A DNA stretch of 64,000 nt from Pseudomonas sp. WJP1. Lineage in GTDB: Bacteria; Pseudomonadota; Gammaproteobacteria; Pseudomonadales; Pseudomonadaceae. The position numbers and the translations under genes were made by a program. The stretch is from contig NZ_CP110128.1 in NCBI RefSeq assembly GCF_028471945.1, positions 4,948,501 through 5,012,500 on the forward strand. The letters are read 5' to 3'. Below, one piece after another: positions 19,635 through 27,991 of the stretch. The notes below the pieces were generated by a model. It made no database searches. It saw only the letters and a program-made list of their open reading frames with translations, and was not told the DNA's origin. Every line of letters begins with the position of its first letter. The first letter of the stretch is position 1.

Positions 19635-20420
19635 ATGATTCGTACACAGAAAAACATGCTGTTGGGTGCTGGCCTCCTGGCCGCGAGTCAAGCCATGGCC
19701 GGCGATTTGCTGTTGTGGCAAACCAACAGCCTGAGCTATCTGTACGGCAAGGATTTCGCGGTCAACCCGTCGATCCAGCAGACGATCACCTTCGAACACG
19801 CCGATCGCTGGAAGTACGGCGACAACTTCATGTTTGTCGACAGCACCTACTACAACGGCGAGAAGGACCGCAACAAAGGCTCTCACGCCTACTACGGCGA
19901 GTTCAGCCCGCGACTGTCCTTCGGCAAGATCCTCGATCGCCGTTTCGAATTCGGCCCGATCAAGGACGTGTTGCTGGCCCTGACCTACGAGAATGGCGAA
20001 GACGACAGCGAGGCCTACCTCATTGGCCCCGGTTTCGACATCGCGATACCGGGTTTCAACTTTTTCACCTTGAACTTCTACTATCGCCAGACCGAAGGCT
20101 CGCGTCCCGGCGACGATGTCTGGCAGATCTCGCCGGCCTGGTCCTACACCGTGCCACTGGGCAACTCGAGCCTGCTGATCGACGGCTACCTCGACTGGGT
20201 CGTCGACAACGACCAGAACTCGCGCGGCACCTATCACGCCAACGTGCACTTCAACCCACAGATCAAATACGACCTGGGCAAAACCCTCGGCTGGCGGGAG
20301 AAACAGGTGTACGTCGGCGTCGAATACAGCTACTGGAAGGACAAATACGGCATCGAAAACACTGGCAACTTCGACACCAATGAAAACACCACCAGCCTGC
20401 TGGTGAAGGTGCATTTCTAA
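19635..20420 (+). CDS. Tsx/OmpK-like outer-membrane nucleoside channel, copy 1
   Basis: 261 residues. A signal peptide (MIRTQKNMLLGAGLLAASQA, cut after AMA) leads to a beta-barrel sequence opening GDLLLWQTNSLSYLYG. The alternating aromatic pattern and terminal LLVKVHF with C-terminal Phe are typical of outer-membrane porins of the Tsx/OmpK superfamily. It probably lets nucleosides or purines cross the outer membrane to the adjacent permease. Conserved landmarks are ITFEHAD and PRLSFGKIL. GGGAGCAACAG precedes the ATG. Confidence 0.88.
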   Translation: MIRTQKNMLLGAGLLAASQAMAGDLLLWQTNSLSYLYGKDFAVNPSIQQTITFEHADRWKYGDNFMFVDSTYYNGEKDRNKGSHAYYGEFSPRLSFGKILDRRFEFGPIKDVLLALTYENGEDDSEAYLIGPGFDIAIPGFNFFTLNFYYRQTEGSRPGDDVWQISPAWSYTVPLGNSSLLIDGYLDWVVDNDQNSRGTYHANVHFNPQIKYDLGKTLGWREKQVYVGVEYSYWKDKYGIENTGNFDTNENTTSLLVKVHF

Positions 20421-20795
20421 GATGATCCGCAACCGTGCCCCAAACCTGTCGTCGGTGCGCTGTTGCGGGGCACTTGAGACCTGGCCGAGGAGTCAGTATT
20501 CTCCGCGGCCGCCTGAATCCGCTTTAAAAAAAAGCCCGGATTTAATTCCTGACCAGAAAGCCAACTTATCCCGGCTCTGGACGGTACCAAGGCATCCCCA
20601 AACCACTCTCAATCGACTGTTTTCAGGCAGCCGAGCGGGAGTTTTTTTGTTTTCTGAAAGCCTTGGCGCAGCTCTTGCTAACAGCACAAAGCTGACCGAA
20701 TGGATGATTTTTTTGCAGCTACGGAAAAAGGCGCCACACCAGAGCGTCGACCTTAAAAAAATAACGTGAAACCACTACTTTTTGGGAGCAACCGA
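20421..20795. other. Intergenic region between the two porin genes
   Basis: 375 bases without a credible gene. It contains an inverted repeat GTGCCCC (20435-20441)/GGGGCAC (20467-20473), AT-rich tracts near 20525 and 20645, and a sigma-54-type promoter sequence at 20664. There is no REP, unlike most gaps nearby. Confidence 0.6.
20664..20678 (+). promoter_or_regulatory. Sigma-54 promoter candidate for porin copy 2
   Basis: TGGCGC-N5-TTGC has the exact -24/-12 spacing of the TGGCAC-N5-TTGC consensus with one mismatch, 118 bases before the second porin ATG. Sigma-54 control would link this porin to nitrogen limitation. The match is from sequence; the function is inferred. Confidence 0.5.
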
Positions 20796-21581
20796 ATGAA
20801 ACGTACGTGCACTAGCCTGATGCTGGCAGGATCGTTGCTGGCAGGGGGTCAGGCCATGGCCGGCGACTTGCTGCAATGGCAGAACAACAGCCTGACCTAC
20901 CTGTATGGCAAGGACTTCCAGGTCAACCCGCGCATCCAGCAGACGGTGACCTTCGAACACGCCGACGGCTGGAAATACGGCGACAACTTCTTCTTCATCG
21001 ACAAAATCTTCTACAACGGTAAGGAAGACGCCTTCGCGGGCAAGAACACCCACTACGGCGAATTCAGCCCGCGCTTGTCGTTCAACAAGATTTTTGACCA
21101 GAAGCTGGAGTTCGGCCCGATCAAGGACGTGCTGCTGGCCATGACCTATGAGTTCGGCGAAGACGACACCGAATCGTACCTGATCGGCCCGGGTTTCGAC
21201 CTGGCCATCCCCGGCTTCGACTACTTCCAGCTGAACTTCTACAACCGCCACACCGAAGGCGATCGCCCGGGTGACAACATCTGGCAGGTCACGCCGGCCT
21301 GGTCCTACACCATTCCGGTGGGCGACTCGAGCATCCTGATCGACGGTTTCATGGACTGGGTAGTCGACAACGACGTCAACAAGAAAGGCGAATACCACGC
21401 CAACCTGCACTTCAACCCACAGATCAAATATGACCTGGGCAAGGCGCTGAGCCTGGGCGAAAAGCAGCTGTACGTGGGTGTCGAGTATGACTACTGGAAA
21501 AACAAGTACGGTATCGAAGACAGCCAGGGCTTCAAGACCGATCAGAGCGTGACCAGCTTCCTGGTCAAGGTGCACTTCTGA
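20796..21581 (+). CDS. Tsx/OmpK-like outer-membrane nucleoside channel, copy 2
   Basis: 261 residues, the same length as copy 1 and closely similar along its entire length (GDLLQWQNNSLTYLYG, FGPIKDVLLAMTYEFGEDD, LVKVHF). The signal peptide is MKRTCTSLMLAGSLLAGGQAMA. The differences concentrate in predicted loops (for example KEDAFAGKNTHYG where copy 1 has KDRNKGSHAYYG), as expected if substrate preference or phage exposure diverged. GGGAGCAACCG precedes the ATG at 20796. It has its own promoter candidate at 20664. Confidence 0.88.
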   Translation: MKRTCTSLMLAGSLLAGGQAMAGDLLQWQNNSLTYLYGKDFQVNPRIQQTVTFEHADGWKYGDNFFFIDKIFYNGKEDAFAGKNTHYGEFSPRLSFNKIFDQKLEFGPIKDVLLAMTYEFGEDDTESYLIGPGFDLAIPGFDYFQLNFYNRHTEGDRPGDNIWQVTPAWSYTIPVGDSSILIDGFMDWVVDNDVNKKGEYHANLHFNPQIKYDLGKALSLGEKQLYVGVEYDYWKNKYGIEDSQGFKTDQSVTSFLVKVHF

Positions 21582-21606
21582 TCCGACGGCGTCTGTAAGG
21601 ACGCCT

Positions 21607-21696
21607 TCGCGGGCAAGCCCGCTCCTACAGGTTTTTTCGTCGTACGAAAATTTTGTGTCCGACGCCAATCACTGTGGGAGCGGGCTTGCCCGCGAT
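21607..21696. repeat. REP pair after porin copy 2
   Basis: TCGCGGGCAAGCCCGCTCCTAC and inverted TGTGGGAGCGGGCTTGCCCG flank about 40 bases. Both neighbouring genes point toward it. Confidence 0.9.
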
Positions 21697-21712
21697 GGCC
21701 GCACCGCCAATC

Positions 21713-22885
21713 TCACGCCAAAACCACAGGCTCCGCCAACCCGAGAAACCGGCAAATCTCCCCGCGCTTGGCCAGCGCATCCCGCCGCCCCAGATCAATC
21801 AACTCGCTGCAATACCCCGCCTCGAACAGCAGATAACTCAACACCCCTGCCCCGCTGGTCTTCGTCGCCCCCGGCCCACGCAAAAACAGACGCAGCGCCG
21901 CTGGCAGTTCCTGGCGATGGCGCGCGGCGATCTCGTCGATCGGCTGGCTGGGTGAAATCACCAACACCTCCACCGGCGCCACCCCCAGCGTTCGGATCGG
22001 CGTGCCATCGGGCATGAGGCGACTGAACTGATTCAAGCGCTGCAAGAGCTCGATATCGCTTTCCAGGCTATCGATGAACGTACTGTTGAGCATGTGTCCA
22101 CCGATCTGCGCCAGGGTTGGCTGCTGACCCGTGTAGGCGCGTTGCAGCGGTTGTTCCGGGTCGACCCCGCGCGGGTTACCGCTGACGCCCACCACCAGCA
22201 CCCGGTTGGCGCCCAGATGCAAGGCCGGGCTGATCGGTGCCGATTGGCGCACCGCGCCGTCGCCGAAATATTCTTCGCCGATTTTCACCGGAGCGAACAA
22301 CAGCGGAATGGCCGAACTGGCGAGCAAATGGTCAACGGACAATTGGGTGGGAACGCCGATCCGCCGATGACGCAACCAGGCGTCAATGGTGCCGCCGCCC
22401 TGATAGAACGTCACCGCCTGACCGGACTCGTAGCCGAACGCCGTGACCGCGACGGCCTGCAACTGCTTCTGCGCGATGGCGTGGGCTATGCCGCCCATGT
22501 GCAGTTTGTCGTCGAGCAATCCGCGTAGCGGCGAGCTGTTGAGCAACGCCACGGGCACCTGGGCGCCAAGGCCCAACAAGCTGTGACTGACGAACCGGGT
22601 GGCCTGGCTGATCACGCCCGGCCAGTCGCTGCGCAACACCAGGTGGCTGCGAAAACCCTGCCAGAACGCCGTCAGCCGCTCGATGGCCGCGCGAAAATCC
22701 ATCGCCCCGCTGGCCAGGCTAACCGCATTGATCGCCCCGGCGGAGGTGCCGACAATCACCGGAAAAGGATTGTCCGCGCCCAAGGGCAGCAACTCGGCAA
22801 TCGCCGCCAGCACGCCCACCTGATAGGCCGCCCGAGCCCCGCCGCCGGAAAGGATCAACCCAGTGACGGGTTCAGCAGGACTCAT
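21713..22885 (-). CDS. Patatin-like phospholipase
   Basis: 390 residues. The patatin motifs are in order: oxyanion hole SGGGARAAYQ near residue 12, nucleophile elbow GTSAG near residue 46, and the catalytic Asp in GDGA near residue 205. It is expected to be a serine/aspartate acyl hydrolase acting on phospholipids. There is no signal peptide or transmembrane segment. GGAG lies eight bases before the ATG at 22885. It follows the lipid A acyltransferase gene on the same strand after 35 bases, so the two may be co-transcribed. Confidence 0.9.
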   Translation of the reverse strand: MSPAEPVTGLILSGGGARAAYQVGVLAAIAELLPLGADNPFPVIVGTSAGAINAVSLASGAMDFRAAIERLTAFWQGFRSHLVLRSDWPGVISQATRFVSHSLLGLGAQVPVALLNSSPLRGLLDDKLHMGGIAHAIAQKQLQAVAVTAFGYESGQAVTFYQGGGTIDAWLRHRRIGVPTQLSVDHLLASSAIPLLFAPVKIGEEYFGDGAVRQSAPISPALHLGANRVLVVGVSGNPRGVDPEQPLQRAYTGQQPTLAQIGGHMLNSTFIDSLESDIELLQRLNQFSRLMPDGTPIRTLGVAPVEVLVISPSQPIDEIAARHRQELPAALRLFLRGPGATKTSGAGVLSYLLFEAGYCSELIDLGRRDALAKRGEICRFLGLAEPVVLA

Positions 22886-22920
22886 CGCAACACTCCATGG
22901 TGCATTTCGGGATCGGCCGG

Positions 22921-23853
22921 TTAGCCGCGCTTTGCGTACAGCTTCGGTTCGCCGGGCGGACGGCTCTTGAAGCGGCGATGGGCCCAGAGGTATTGCTCTG
23001 GACAATCGCGCAAGACGCCTTCGATCCATTGGTTGATGCGCAAGCAGTCGGCTTCTTCGGTTTCACCAGGAAAGCCTTCGAGCGGTGCGTGGATCACCAG
23101 GCGATAACCACTCCCGTCCGCCAGGCGCTCCTGGGTGAACGGCACCACCAGCGCCTTGCCCAGCCGCGCGAATTTGCTGGTGGCGGTGACGGTGGCGGCC
23201 TGTATGCCGAACAACGGCACGAAAATGCTTTGCTTGGCGCCATAATCCTGGTCCGGCGCGTACCAGATCGCGCGGCCGGCCCGCAGCAACTTGAGCATGC
23301 CACGCACGTCCTCGCGTTCCACGGCGAGCGAATCGAGGTTATGCCGCTCACGACCGCGACGCTGCACATAATCGAATAGCGGGTTCTTGTGTTCGCGGTA
23401 CATGCCGTCGATGGTGTGCTGCTGGCCAAGCAGCGCCGCACCGATTTCCAGCGTGGTGAAGTGGACGGCCATCAGGATCACGCCCTTGCCCTCACGCTGG
23501 GCATTCTTCAGGTGCTCCAGGCCCTCGACATGAGCCAGTTTCGCCAGCCGCTCGCGCGACCACCACCAGCTCATCGCCATTTCGAAGAAAGCGATACCGG
23601 TGGACGCGAAGTTTTCCTTTAACAGGCGCTTGCGCTCGGCCGCGGATTTTTCCGGGAAGCACAGTTCCAGATTACGCTTGGCAATGCGCCGCCGGTCGGC
23701 CGCTGCTCGATACATCAAGGCACCCAAGCCCCGACCGATCCACAGCAATACAGGGTACGGCAGCTGGACAATCAGCCATAACAGCCCCAGGCCGCACCAG
23801 AGCGGCCAGAAACGCGGCATCAGAAAAGTTGTTCGAAAACGCGGGCGATCCAT
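22921..23853 (-). CDS. lpxL: Lipid A biosynthesis lauroyl/myristoyl acyltransferase
   Basis: 310 residues, LpxL/HtrB family. An N-terminal membrane anchor (LWCGLGLLWLIVQLPYPVLLW, residues 17-37) precedes the acyltransferase H-x4-E motif HFTTLE and the later GMYREHKNP and WYAPDQDYG motifs. It adds a secondary acyl chain to Kdo-lipid IVA at the inner membrane. Pseudomonas has several paralogues, so which chain it transfers is uncertain. ATG 23853 begins the conserved N-terminus. It is divergent from minC. Confidence 0.9.
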   Translation of the reverse strand: MDRPRFRTTFLMPRFWPLWCGLGLLWLIVQLPYPVLLWIGRGLGALMYRAAADRRRIAKRNLELCFPEKSAAERKRLLKENFASTGIAFFEMAMSWWWSRERLAKLAHVEGLEHLKNAQREGKGVILMAVHFTTLEIGAALLGQQHTIDGMYREHKNPLFDYVQRRGRERHNLDSLAVEREDVRGMLKLLRAGRAIWYAPDQDYGAKQSIFVPLFGIQAATVTATSKFARLGKALVVPFTQERLADGSGYRLVIHAPLEGFPGETEEADCLRINQWIEGVLRDCPEQYLWAHRRFKSRPPGEPKLYAKRG

Positions 23854-23971
23854 TAAAGGTTCCGAAAAGACGTTGGCCGCGCATTCTACATCGTTCGACC
23901 CGGCTTGCGGCTCGCGGGCGTTCTCGTTATAAGTCTGGGCACTTTTAGTGACAAGTCGTTGTATGCCGACC

Positions 23972-24709
23972 ATGAGCCAAACCGAACTGCTAGACCAAGA
24001 TCCCGTGTTCCAGTTGAAGGGCAGCATGCTTGCCATAACGGTGCTGGAACTGGCCCGAAATGACCTTGAAGGCCTCGATCGGCAGTTGGCCGCCAAAGTC
24101 GCCCAAGCGCCGAACTTCTTCAGTAACGCGCCGCTGGTCCTGGCCCTGGACAAGCTCCCGGCCAACGGCGGCACCGTCGATCTGCCCGGCCTGATGCGCA
24201 TCTGCCGCCAGCATGGCCTTCGTACCCTGGCTATCCGCGCCAGCCGCATCGAAGACATCGCGGCGGCCATCGCGGTCGACCTGCCGGTACTGCCGCCGTC
24301 CGGGGCCCGCGAACGGGCGCTGGACTTGAACGAAGGCGTCGTGGCGAAAAAGCCGGAAAAACCAGCGGAACCGACCATCAAACCGACGAAAATTATCACT
24401 TCGCCAGTACGCGGTGGCCAGCAGATTTATGCCCAGGGCAGCGATCTGGTGGTGATCTCCTCGGTCAGCCCGGGGGCGGAACTTCTCGCCGATGGGAACA
24501 TCCATGTATACGGCGCGATGCGCGGTCGTGTGCTGGCGGGCGTCAAAGGCGACACCAAGGCACGAATTTTCTGCCAGCAAATGAGCGCTGAACTGATCTC
24601 CATCGCCGGTCATTACAAGGTTTCCGAAGATCTGCGCCGCGACCCGTTGTGGGGCTCGGGCGTGCAGGTCAGCCTGTCAGGCGACGTGTTGAACATCATT
24701 CGGCTTTAA
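23972..24709 (+). CDS. minC: Septum site-determining protein MinC
   Basis: 245 residues. The N-terminal domain ([15 protein letters not shown] through about residue 105), a Pro/Lys-rich linker ([15 protein letters not shown], 122-136) and the C-terminal beta-helix with [18 protein letters not shown] and [14 protein letters not shown] are all present. It inhibits FtsZ assembly away from midcell, recruited by MinD. The start is at ATG 23972, because eight additional upstream residues are not conserved. Confidence 0.95.
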   Translation: MSQTELLDQDPVFQLKGSMLAITVLELARNDLEGLDRQLAAKVAQAPNFFSNAPLVLALDKLPANGGTVDLPGLMRICRQHGLRTLAIRASRIEDIAAAIAVDLPVLPPSGARERALDLNEGVVAKKPEKPAEPTIKPTKIITSPVRGGQQIYAQGSDLVVISSVSPGAELLADGNIHVYGAMRGRVLAGVKGDTKARIFCQQMSAELISIAGHYKVSEDLRRDPLWGSGVQVSLSGDVLNIIRL

Positions 24710-24791
24710 CGGATACTGCCGCATTTTCCAAGCATCTCTAAAACGTAGCGAAAACGGCTCAAACGAAGTAGGAAACAGGCTACAAACAGTG

Positions 24792-24806
24792 TTTACCGGG
24801 GGTAAA
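24792..24806. promoter_or_regulatory. Perfect palindrome TTTACC-GGG-GGTAAA in the minC-minD gap
   Basis: Six-base perfect arms around three bases, 104 bases before minD. The 200-base gap is long for a min operon, so minD may have its own control region here. Confidence 0.4.
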
Positions 24807-24909
24807 TGCCGTCTGCGGCCATATTCCAGCCAAGGCTGTCCCGCTGCTGTAGTTTTCAAGAGATGTTTTTCAGGGGCTAAAAGTCCTTTTTCCTTAGGGG
24901 TGAAACACC

Positions 24910-25722
24910 TTGGCCAAGATTCTCGTGGTTACATCCGGCAAGGGTGGTGTGGGTAAGACCACCACCAGCGCCGCTATCGGTACCGGCCTCGCTCTGCGCG
25001 GTCACAAAACAGTCATCGTCGACTTCGACGTCGGTTTGCGTAACCTTGACCTGATCATGGGTTGCGAGCGCCGCGTGGTGTATGACTTCGTCAACGTGGT
25101 CAACGGCGAAGCCAACCTGCAACAGGCCCTGATCAAAGACAAGCGCCTGGAAAACCTCTACGTACTGGCGGCCAGCCAGACCCGCGACAAAGACGCGCTG
25201 ACGGTCGAAGGCGTGGAAAAAGTCCTGATGCAGCTCAAGGAAGACTTCGAGTTCGTGGTCTGCGACTCCCCGGCGGGCATCGAAAAAGGCGCCCACCTGG
25301 CCATGTACTTCGCTGACGAAGCGATCGTGGTGACCAACCCGGAAGTGTCCTCGGTGCGTGACTCCGATCGCATGCTCGGCCTGCTGGCCAGCAAGTCCCG
25401 TCGCGCCGAGCGCGGCGAAGACCCGATCAAGGAACACCTGCTGATTACCCGTTACCATCCAGAGCGCGTAAGCAAGGGCGAAATGCTCGGCGTCGAAGAC
25501 GTCAAGGAAATCCTCTCGGTGGCGCTGCTCGGCGTGATCCCTGAATCCCAGGCGGTGCTCAAGGCATCCAACCAGGGCGTTCCGGTGATTCTCGACGACC
25601 AGAGCGATGCCGGCCAGGCCTACAGCGATACCGTTGACCGCCTGCTGGGCAAAACCGTGGAACATCGTTTCCTCGATGTACAGAAGAAGGGATTCTTCGA
25701 GCGCCTGTTTGGAGGCAACTAA
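24910..25722 (+). CDS. minD: Septum site-determining ATPase MinD
   Basis: 270 residues. It has the deviant Walker A GKGGVGKTT near residue 10, DFDVGLRNLD, and VVCDSPAGIEKGA (Walker B region). The C-terminal amphipathic membrane-targeting helix is KKGFFERLFGG. It binds the membrane with ATP and recruits MinC; MinE stimulates its ATPase. The start codon is TTG, with AGGGGTG upstream, as homologous MAKILVVTSG indicates. minE follows after three bases. Confidence 0.96.
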   Translation: MAKILVVTSGKGGVGKTTTSAAIGTGLALRGHKTVIVDFDVGLRNLDLIMGCERRVVYDFVNVVNGEANLQQALIKDKRLENLYVLAASQTRDKDALTVEGVEKVLMQLKEDFEFVVCDSPAGIEKGAHLAMYFADEAIVVTNPEVSSVRDSDRMLGLLASKSRRAERGEDPIKEHLLITRYHPERVSKGEMLGVEDVKEILSVALLGVIPESQAVLKASNQGVPVILDDQSDAGQAYSDTVDRLLGKTVEHRFLDVQKKGFFERLFGGN

Positions 25723-25725
25723 ACA

Positions 25726-25980
25726 ATGAACCTTTTTGACTTCTTTCGTGCCAACAAAAAGCAAAGCACCGCGTCGGTAGCGAAAGAGCGTCTACAGATC
25801 ATCGTGGCGCACGAACGCGGCCAACGCAGTACCCCGGATTACCTGCCAGCCTTGCAGAAGGAACTGGTCGAAGTGATTCGCAAGTACGTCAATATCGGGT
25901 CCGATGACGTGCACGTCGCACTGGAAAGCCAGGGCAGCTGCTCGATTCTGGAACTCAATATCACCCTGCCAGATCGCTGA
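25726..25980 (+). CDS. minE: Cell division topological specificity factor MinE
   Basis: 84 residues. Membrane-binding N-terminus [14 protein letters not shown], anti-MinCD region [16 protein letters not shown], and the dimerisation domain with [16 protein letters not shown] are all present. It drives the pole-to-pole oscillation of MinD. GGAGG lies before the ATG within the end of minD. Confidence 0.96.
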   Translation: MNLFDFFRANKKQSTASVAKERLQIIVAHERGQRSTPDYLPALQKELVEVIRKYVNIGSDDVHVALESQGSCSILELNITLPDR

Positions 25981-25998
25981 GTCGATCCGACTGGAACC

Positions 25999-26032
25999 AC
26001 GGCGGTTCAGGCCAGCAGGCCTGAACCGCCGT
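25999..26032 (+). terminator. Strong hairpin after minE
   Basis: Fifteen-base perfect arms (25999-26013 and 26018-26032) with loop AGCA. The T-run is poor (TGGCGTTTGT), so it may attenuate instead of fully terminating before rluA. Confidence 0.7.
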
Positions 26033-26056
26033 TGGCGTTTGTAACGAGGCTGTTTA

Positions 26057-26692
26057 ATGCCGCTGTCCAATATCCACATCATCCATGAGGACGCCGCTGT
26101 CCTGGTGGTCAACAAACCCACCCTGTTGCTCTCCGTGCCCGGCCGGGCCGACGACAACAAGGATTGCCTGATTACCCGCCTGCAGGAAAACGGCTACCCG
26201 GAAGCGCGAATCGTCCATCGACTGGATTGGGAAACCTCCGGCATCATCCTGCTGGCCCGCGATGCCGACACACACCGTGAACTGTCCAGGCAATTTCACG
26301 ACCGCGAAACCGAAAAAGCCTACACCGCATTGTGCTGGGGCCAGCCGGCGCTCGACAGTGGCAGCATCGACTTGCCGCTGCGCTACGACCCGCCGACCAA
26401 GCCACGCCACGTGGTGGACCATGAATTCGGCAAGCACGCCCTGACCTTCTGGCGTGTGCTGGAGCGTTGCGGCGATTGGTGTCGCGTCGAACTCACGCCA
26501 ATCACCGGCCGCTCGCACCAATTGCGCGTACACATGCTGTCGATCGGTCATCCACTGCTGGGCGACGGACTCTACGCCCATGAGCAAGCCCTGGCCGCCT
26601 GGCCACGCCTGTGCCTGCATGCAAGCATGCTCAGTTTCACTCACCCGCAGAGCGGTGAGCGACTGCGCTTCGAATGCCCCGCACCTTTTTGA
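26057..26692 (+). CDS. rluA: Pseudouridine synthase RluA
   Basis: 211 residues. The catalytic motif HRLDWETSG (Asp57) is the RluA form. VNKPTLLLSVPGR precedes it, and LTPITGRSHQLRVHM and HPLLGDGLY are later family motifs. It modifies 23S rRNA U746 and tRNA U32 in E. coli. GAGG precedes the ATG. It follows minE as in other pseudomonads. Confidence 0.92.
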   Translation: MPLSNIHIIHEDAAVLVVNKPTLLLSVPGRADDNKDCLITRLQENGYPEARIVHRLDWETSGIILLARDADTHRELSRQFHDRETEKAYTALCWGQPALDSGSIDLPLRYDPPTKPRHVVDHEFGKHALTFWRVLERCGDWCRVELTPITGRSHQLRVHMLSIGHPLLGDGLYAHEQALAAWPRLCLHASMLSFTHPQSGERLRFECPAPF

Positions 26693-26717
26693 GCGAGTGA
26701 CCACTGAAACTCTTTGA

Positions 26718-26741
26718 AACGCCCTTCCTTTGAAGGGCGTT
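26718..26741 (+). terminator. Terminator after rluA
   Basis: AACGCCCTT and AAGGGCGTT form perfect nine-base arms around a six-base loop, with only a weak T-rich tail. Confidence 0.65.
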
Positions 26742-26788
26742 GTCATTTGTCGTTACAAATAACCAATCATGGAAATTTCGTGAAAGCA

Positions 26789-26818
26789 TTGTCATAATTT
26801 TGTAATGAATCGTAAAAT
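26789..26818 (+). promoter_or_regulatory. Sigma-70 promoter for the kinase-fold gene
   Basis: TTGTCA (26789-26794), an 18-base spacer, and TAAAAT (26813-26818). Transcription would start near 26825, which excludes the upstream ATG at 26805 and favours the GTG at 26850. Confidence 0.6.
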
Positions 26819-26849
26819 GATGGCAATTCGATACCAGGCAGGAAGCCCC

Positions 26850-27692
26850 GTGCTCAGCAGTAAAAAGCTTCAAAGCGACTACCCCATCACCTTTGTATCC
26901 GGCAATACCACCCTGCACCTGTGCCAGCCACCCAGCGTCGAAGCGCAACAGGCGCTTGAACAACTCATAAAAAAACGCAAAGCCAACAAGCTCACGCGGG
27001 CGAGTGCACCGCTGTCCTCTGGCCCCAGGCCGCTGTTTGCCAAGGTCCAGCCATTGGATACATTCAAGGCAAAAGTGCGCGTCACCCTGGGCAAACCACA
27101 GCGCAACGGTCGGTTCGACTGGCCACTGGAAGAGTTGCTGAACACCCGGGAAGCCCAGCGCCGCGGTGCTCCAATGCCCGCGCTGGAGGGATATGGCTAT
27201 ACACGGGATCGTCTGGGCCTGACCCGCGAATACTTCATCCTCACGCGCCTGCTCGATGAGCACATCGACGGTATGCGGTGGCTTAAACACAACCCGGACA
27301 AGGTCGTAACCTTCATTCTCAACGCGTTCGAATTGCTTGGCTCGCTGTCCCGAAAGAACATCACCCATATGGATTTCTGGGCCGGCAATATCATGATCCC
27401 CAAAAAGTCGCAAAAACCGTTGCAAGCCATAGACTTTGAAAACTGTTTTGCCGAGCCACCCCCTCACTTCAGTGCGACGCTCGGTTTTCAGTTGGGGTTC
27501 TTCTATCACCGCGAAATCTACAAACTGATTACCGAAGCCGACTATGACCACCTGGTTGATCAATACATCCAGGCGCTTCCCGGCGTTTCGCGAAAACAGT
27601 TCGATGAGGCTTATCACCCGAGTAAACACGAACATGTCGGACGTAAACAGCGACGTGAAGTCTTCCTCAGCGGTAAATTGATCACCGGCTGA
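26850..27692 (+). CDS. Kinase-fold protein (LPS kinase/APH-like), function unknown
   Basis: 280 residues with the catalytic core of small bacterial kinase-like proteins: THMDFWAGNIMI (His173, Asp175, Asn180) resembles the HGDLHxxN loop, and AIDFEN (Asp195) the DxD/DFG position. FAKVQP around residue 70 may hold the ATP-binding Lys, and LNTREAQRRGAPMPALEGYG resembles the Kdo kinase/WaaP/InaA group. The substrate is unknown; a sugar or LPS core residue is possible. GTG 26850 is chosen because AGGAAG precedes it and the promoter overlaps the earlier ATG. The bases are more AT-rich than in neighbouring genes. It is flanked by rluA and apeB. Confidence 0.7.
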   Translation: MLSSKKLQSDYPITFVSGNTTLHLCQPPSVEAQQALEQLIKKRKANKLTRASAPLSSGPRPLFAKVQPLDTFKAKVRVTLGKPQRNGRFDWPLEELLNTREAQRRGAPMPALEGYGYTRDRLGLTREYFILTRLLDEHIDGMRWLKHNPDKVVTFILNAFELLGSLSRKNITHMDFWAGNIMIPKKSQKPLQAIDFENCFAEPPPHFSATLGFQLGFFYHREIYKLITEADYDHLVDQYIQALPGVSRKQFDEAYHPSKHEHVGRKQRREVFLSGKLITG

Positions 27693-27750
27693 CGGCGGCA
27701 CCAGGCCTTTGGACCGGGTAGACATTTCCAGACGACAGCGCACCTGCATT

Positions 27751-27991
27751 GCCCCAGGCCAATACGGTCAACTTGCACTCCTGTTGCCTGGGGCTACTTT
27801 TGAGCTACGACTGCGAACGCCCGGACTACATCAAGCTCGGCCGCTGCCTGCAAGCCCATGGCATCTCATCCAACAACAGTTTCAAGCTGTATAACATTGA
27901 GCACCTGGCCAGGCCTGGCGCTGAAAGCTCTTGTCCAATGCTTCGGGCCAATACGTTAAACTGGCGCCATTGCTGTCTGGAGCTACTTATG
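27751..27991. repeat. Imperfect direct repeat of the apeB translation-start region
   Basis: 27751-27802 and 27940-27991 align without gaps at 38 of 52 bases, offset by 189 bases (63 codons). The second copy ends in the apeB ATG; the first ends in TTTTG at the same place. In the apeB frame both copies encode similar peptides ([14 protein letters not shown] and [14 protein letters not shown]). Confidence 0.75.

Noticed and set aside
18023..19657. 544-codon minus-strand frame opposite the NCS2 permease gene
   Set aside because: Antisense shadow rich in His, Gln, Asp and Gly; it also reads through two REP pairs.
20422..20769. 115-codon frame between the two porin genes
   Set aside because: No recognisable protein features, low-quality start, and it covers the sigma-54 promoter candidate.
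27749..27988. N-terminal extension of ApeB by 80 residues
   Set aside because: The M18 family starts at the ATG at 27989, which has its own ribosome site; the extension is the duplicated leader.
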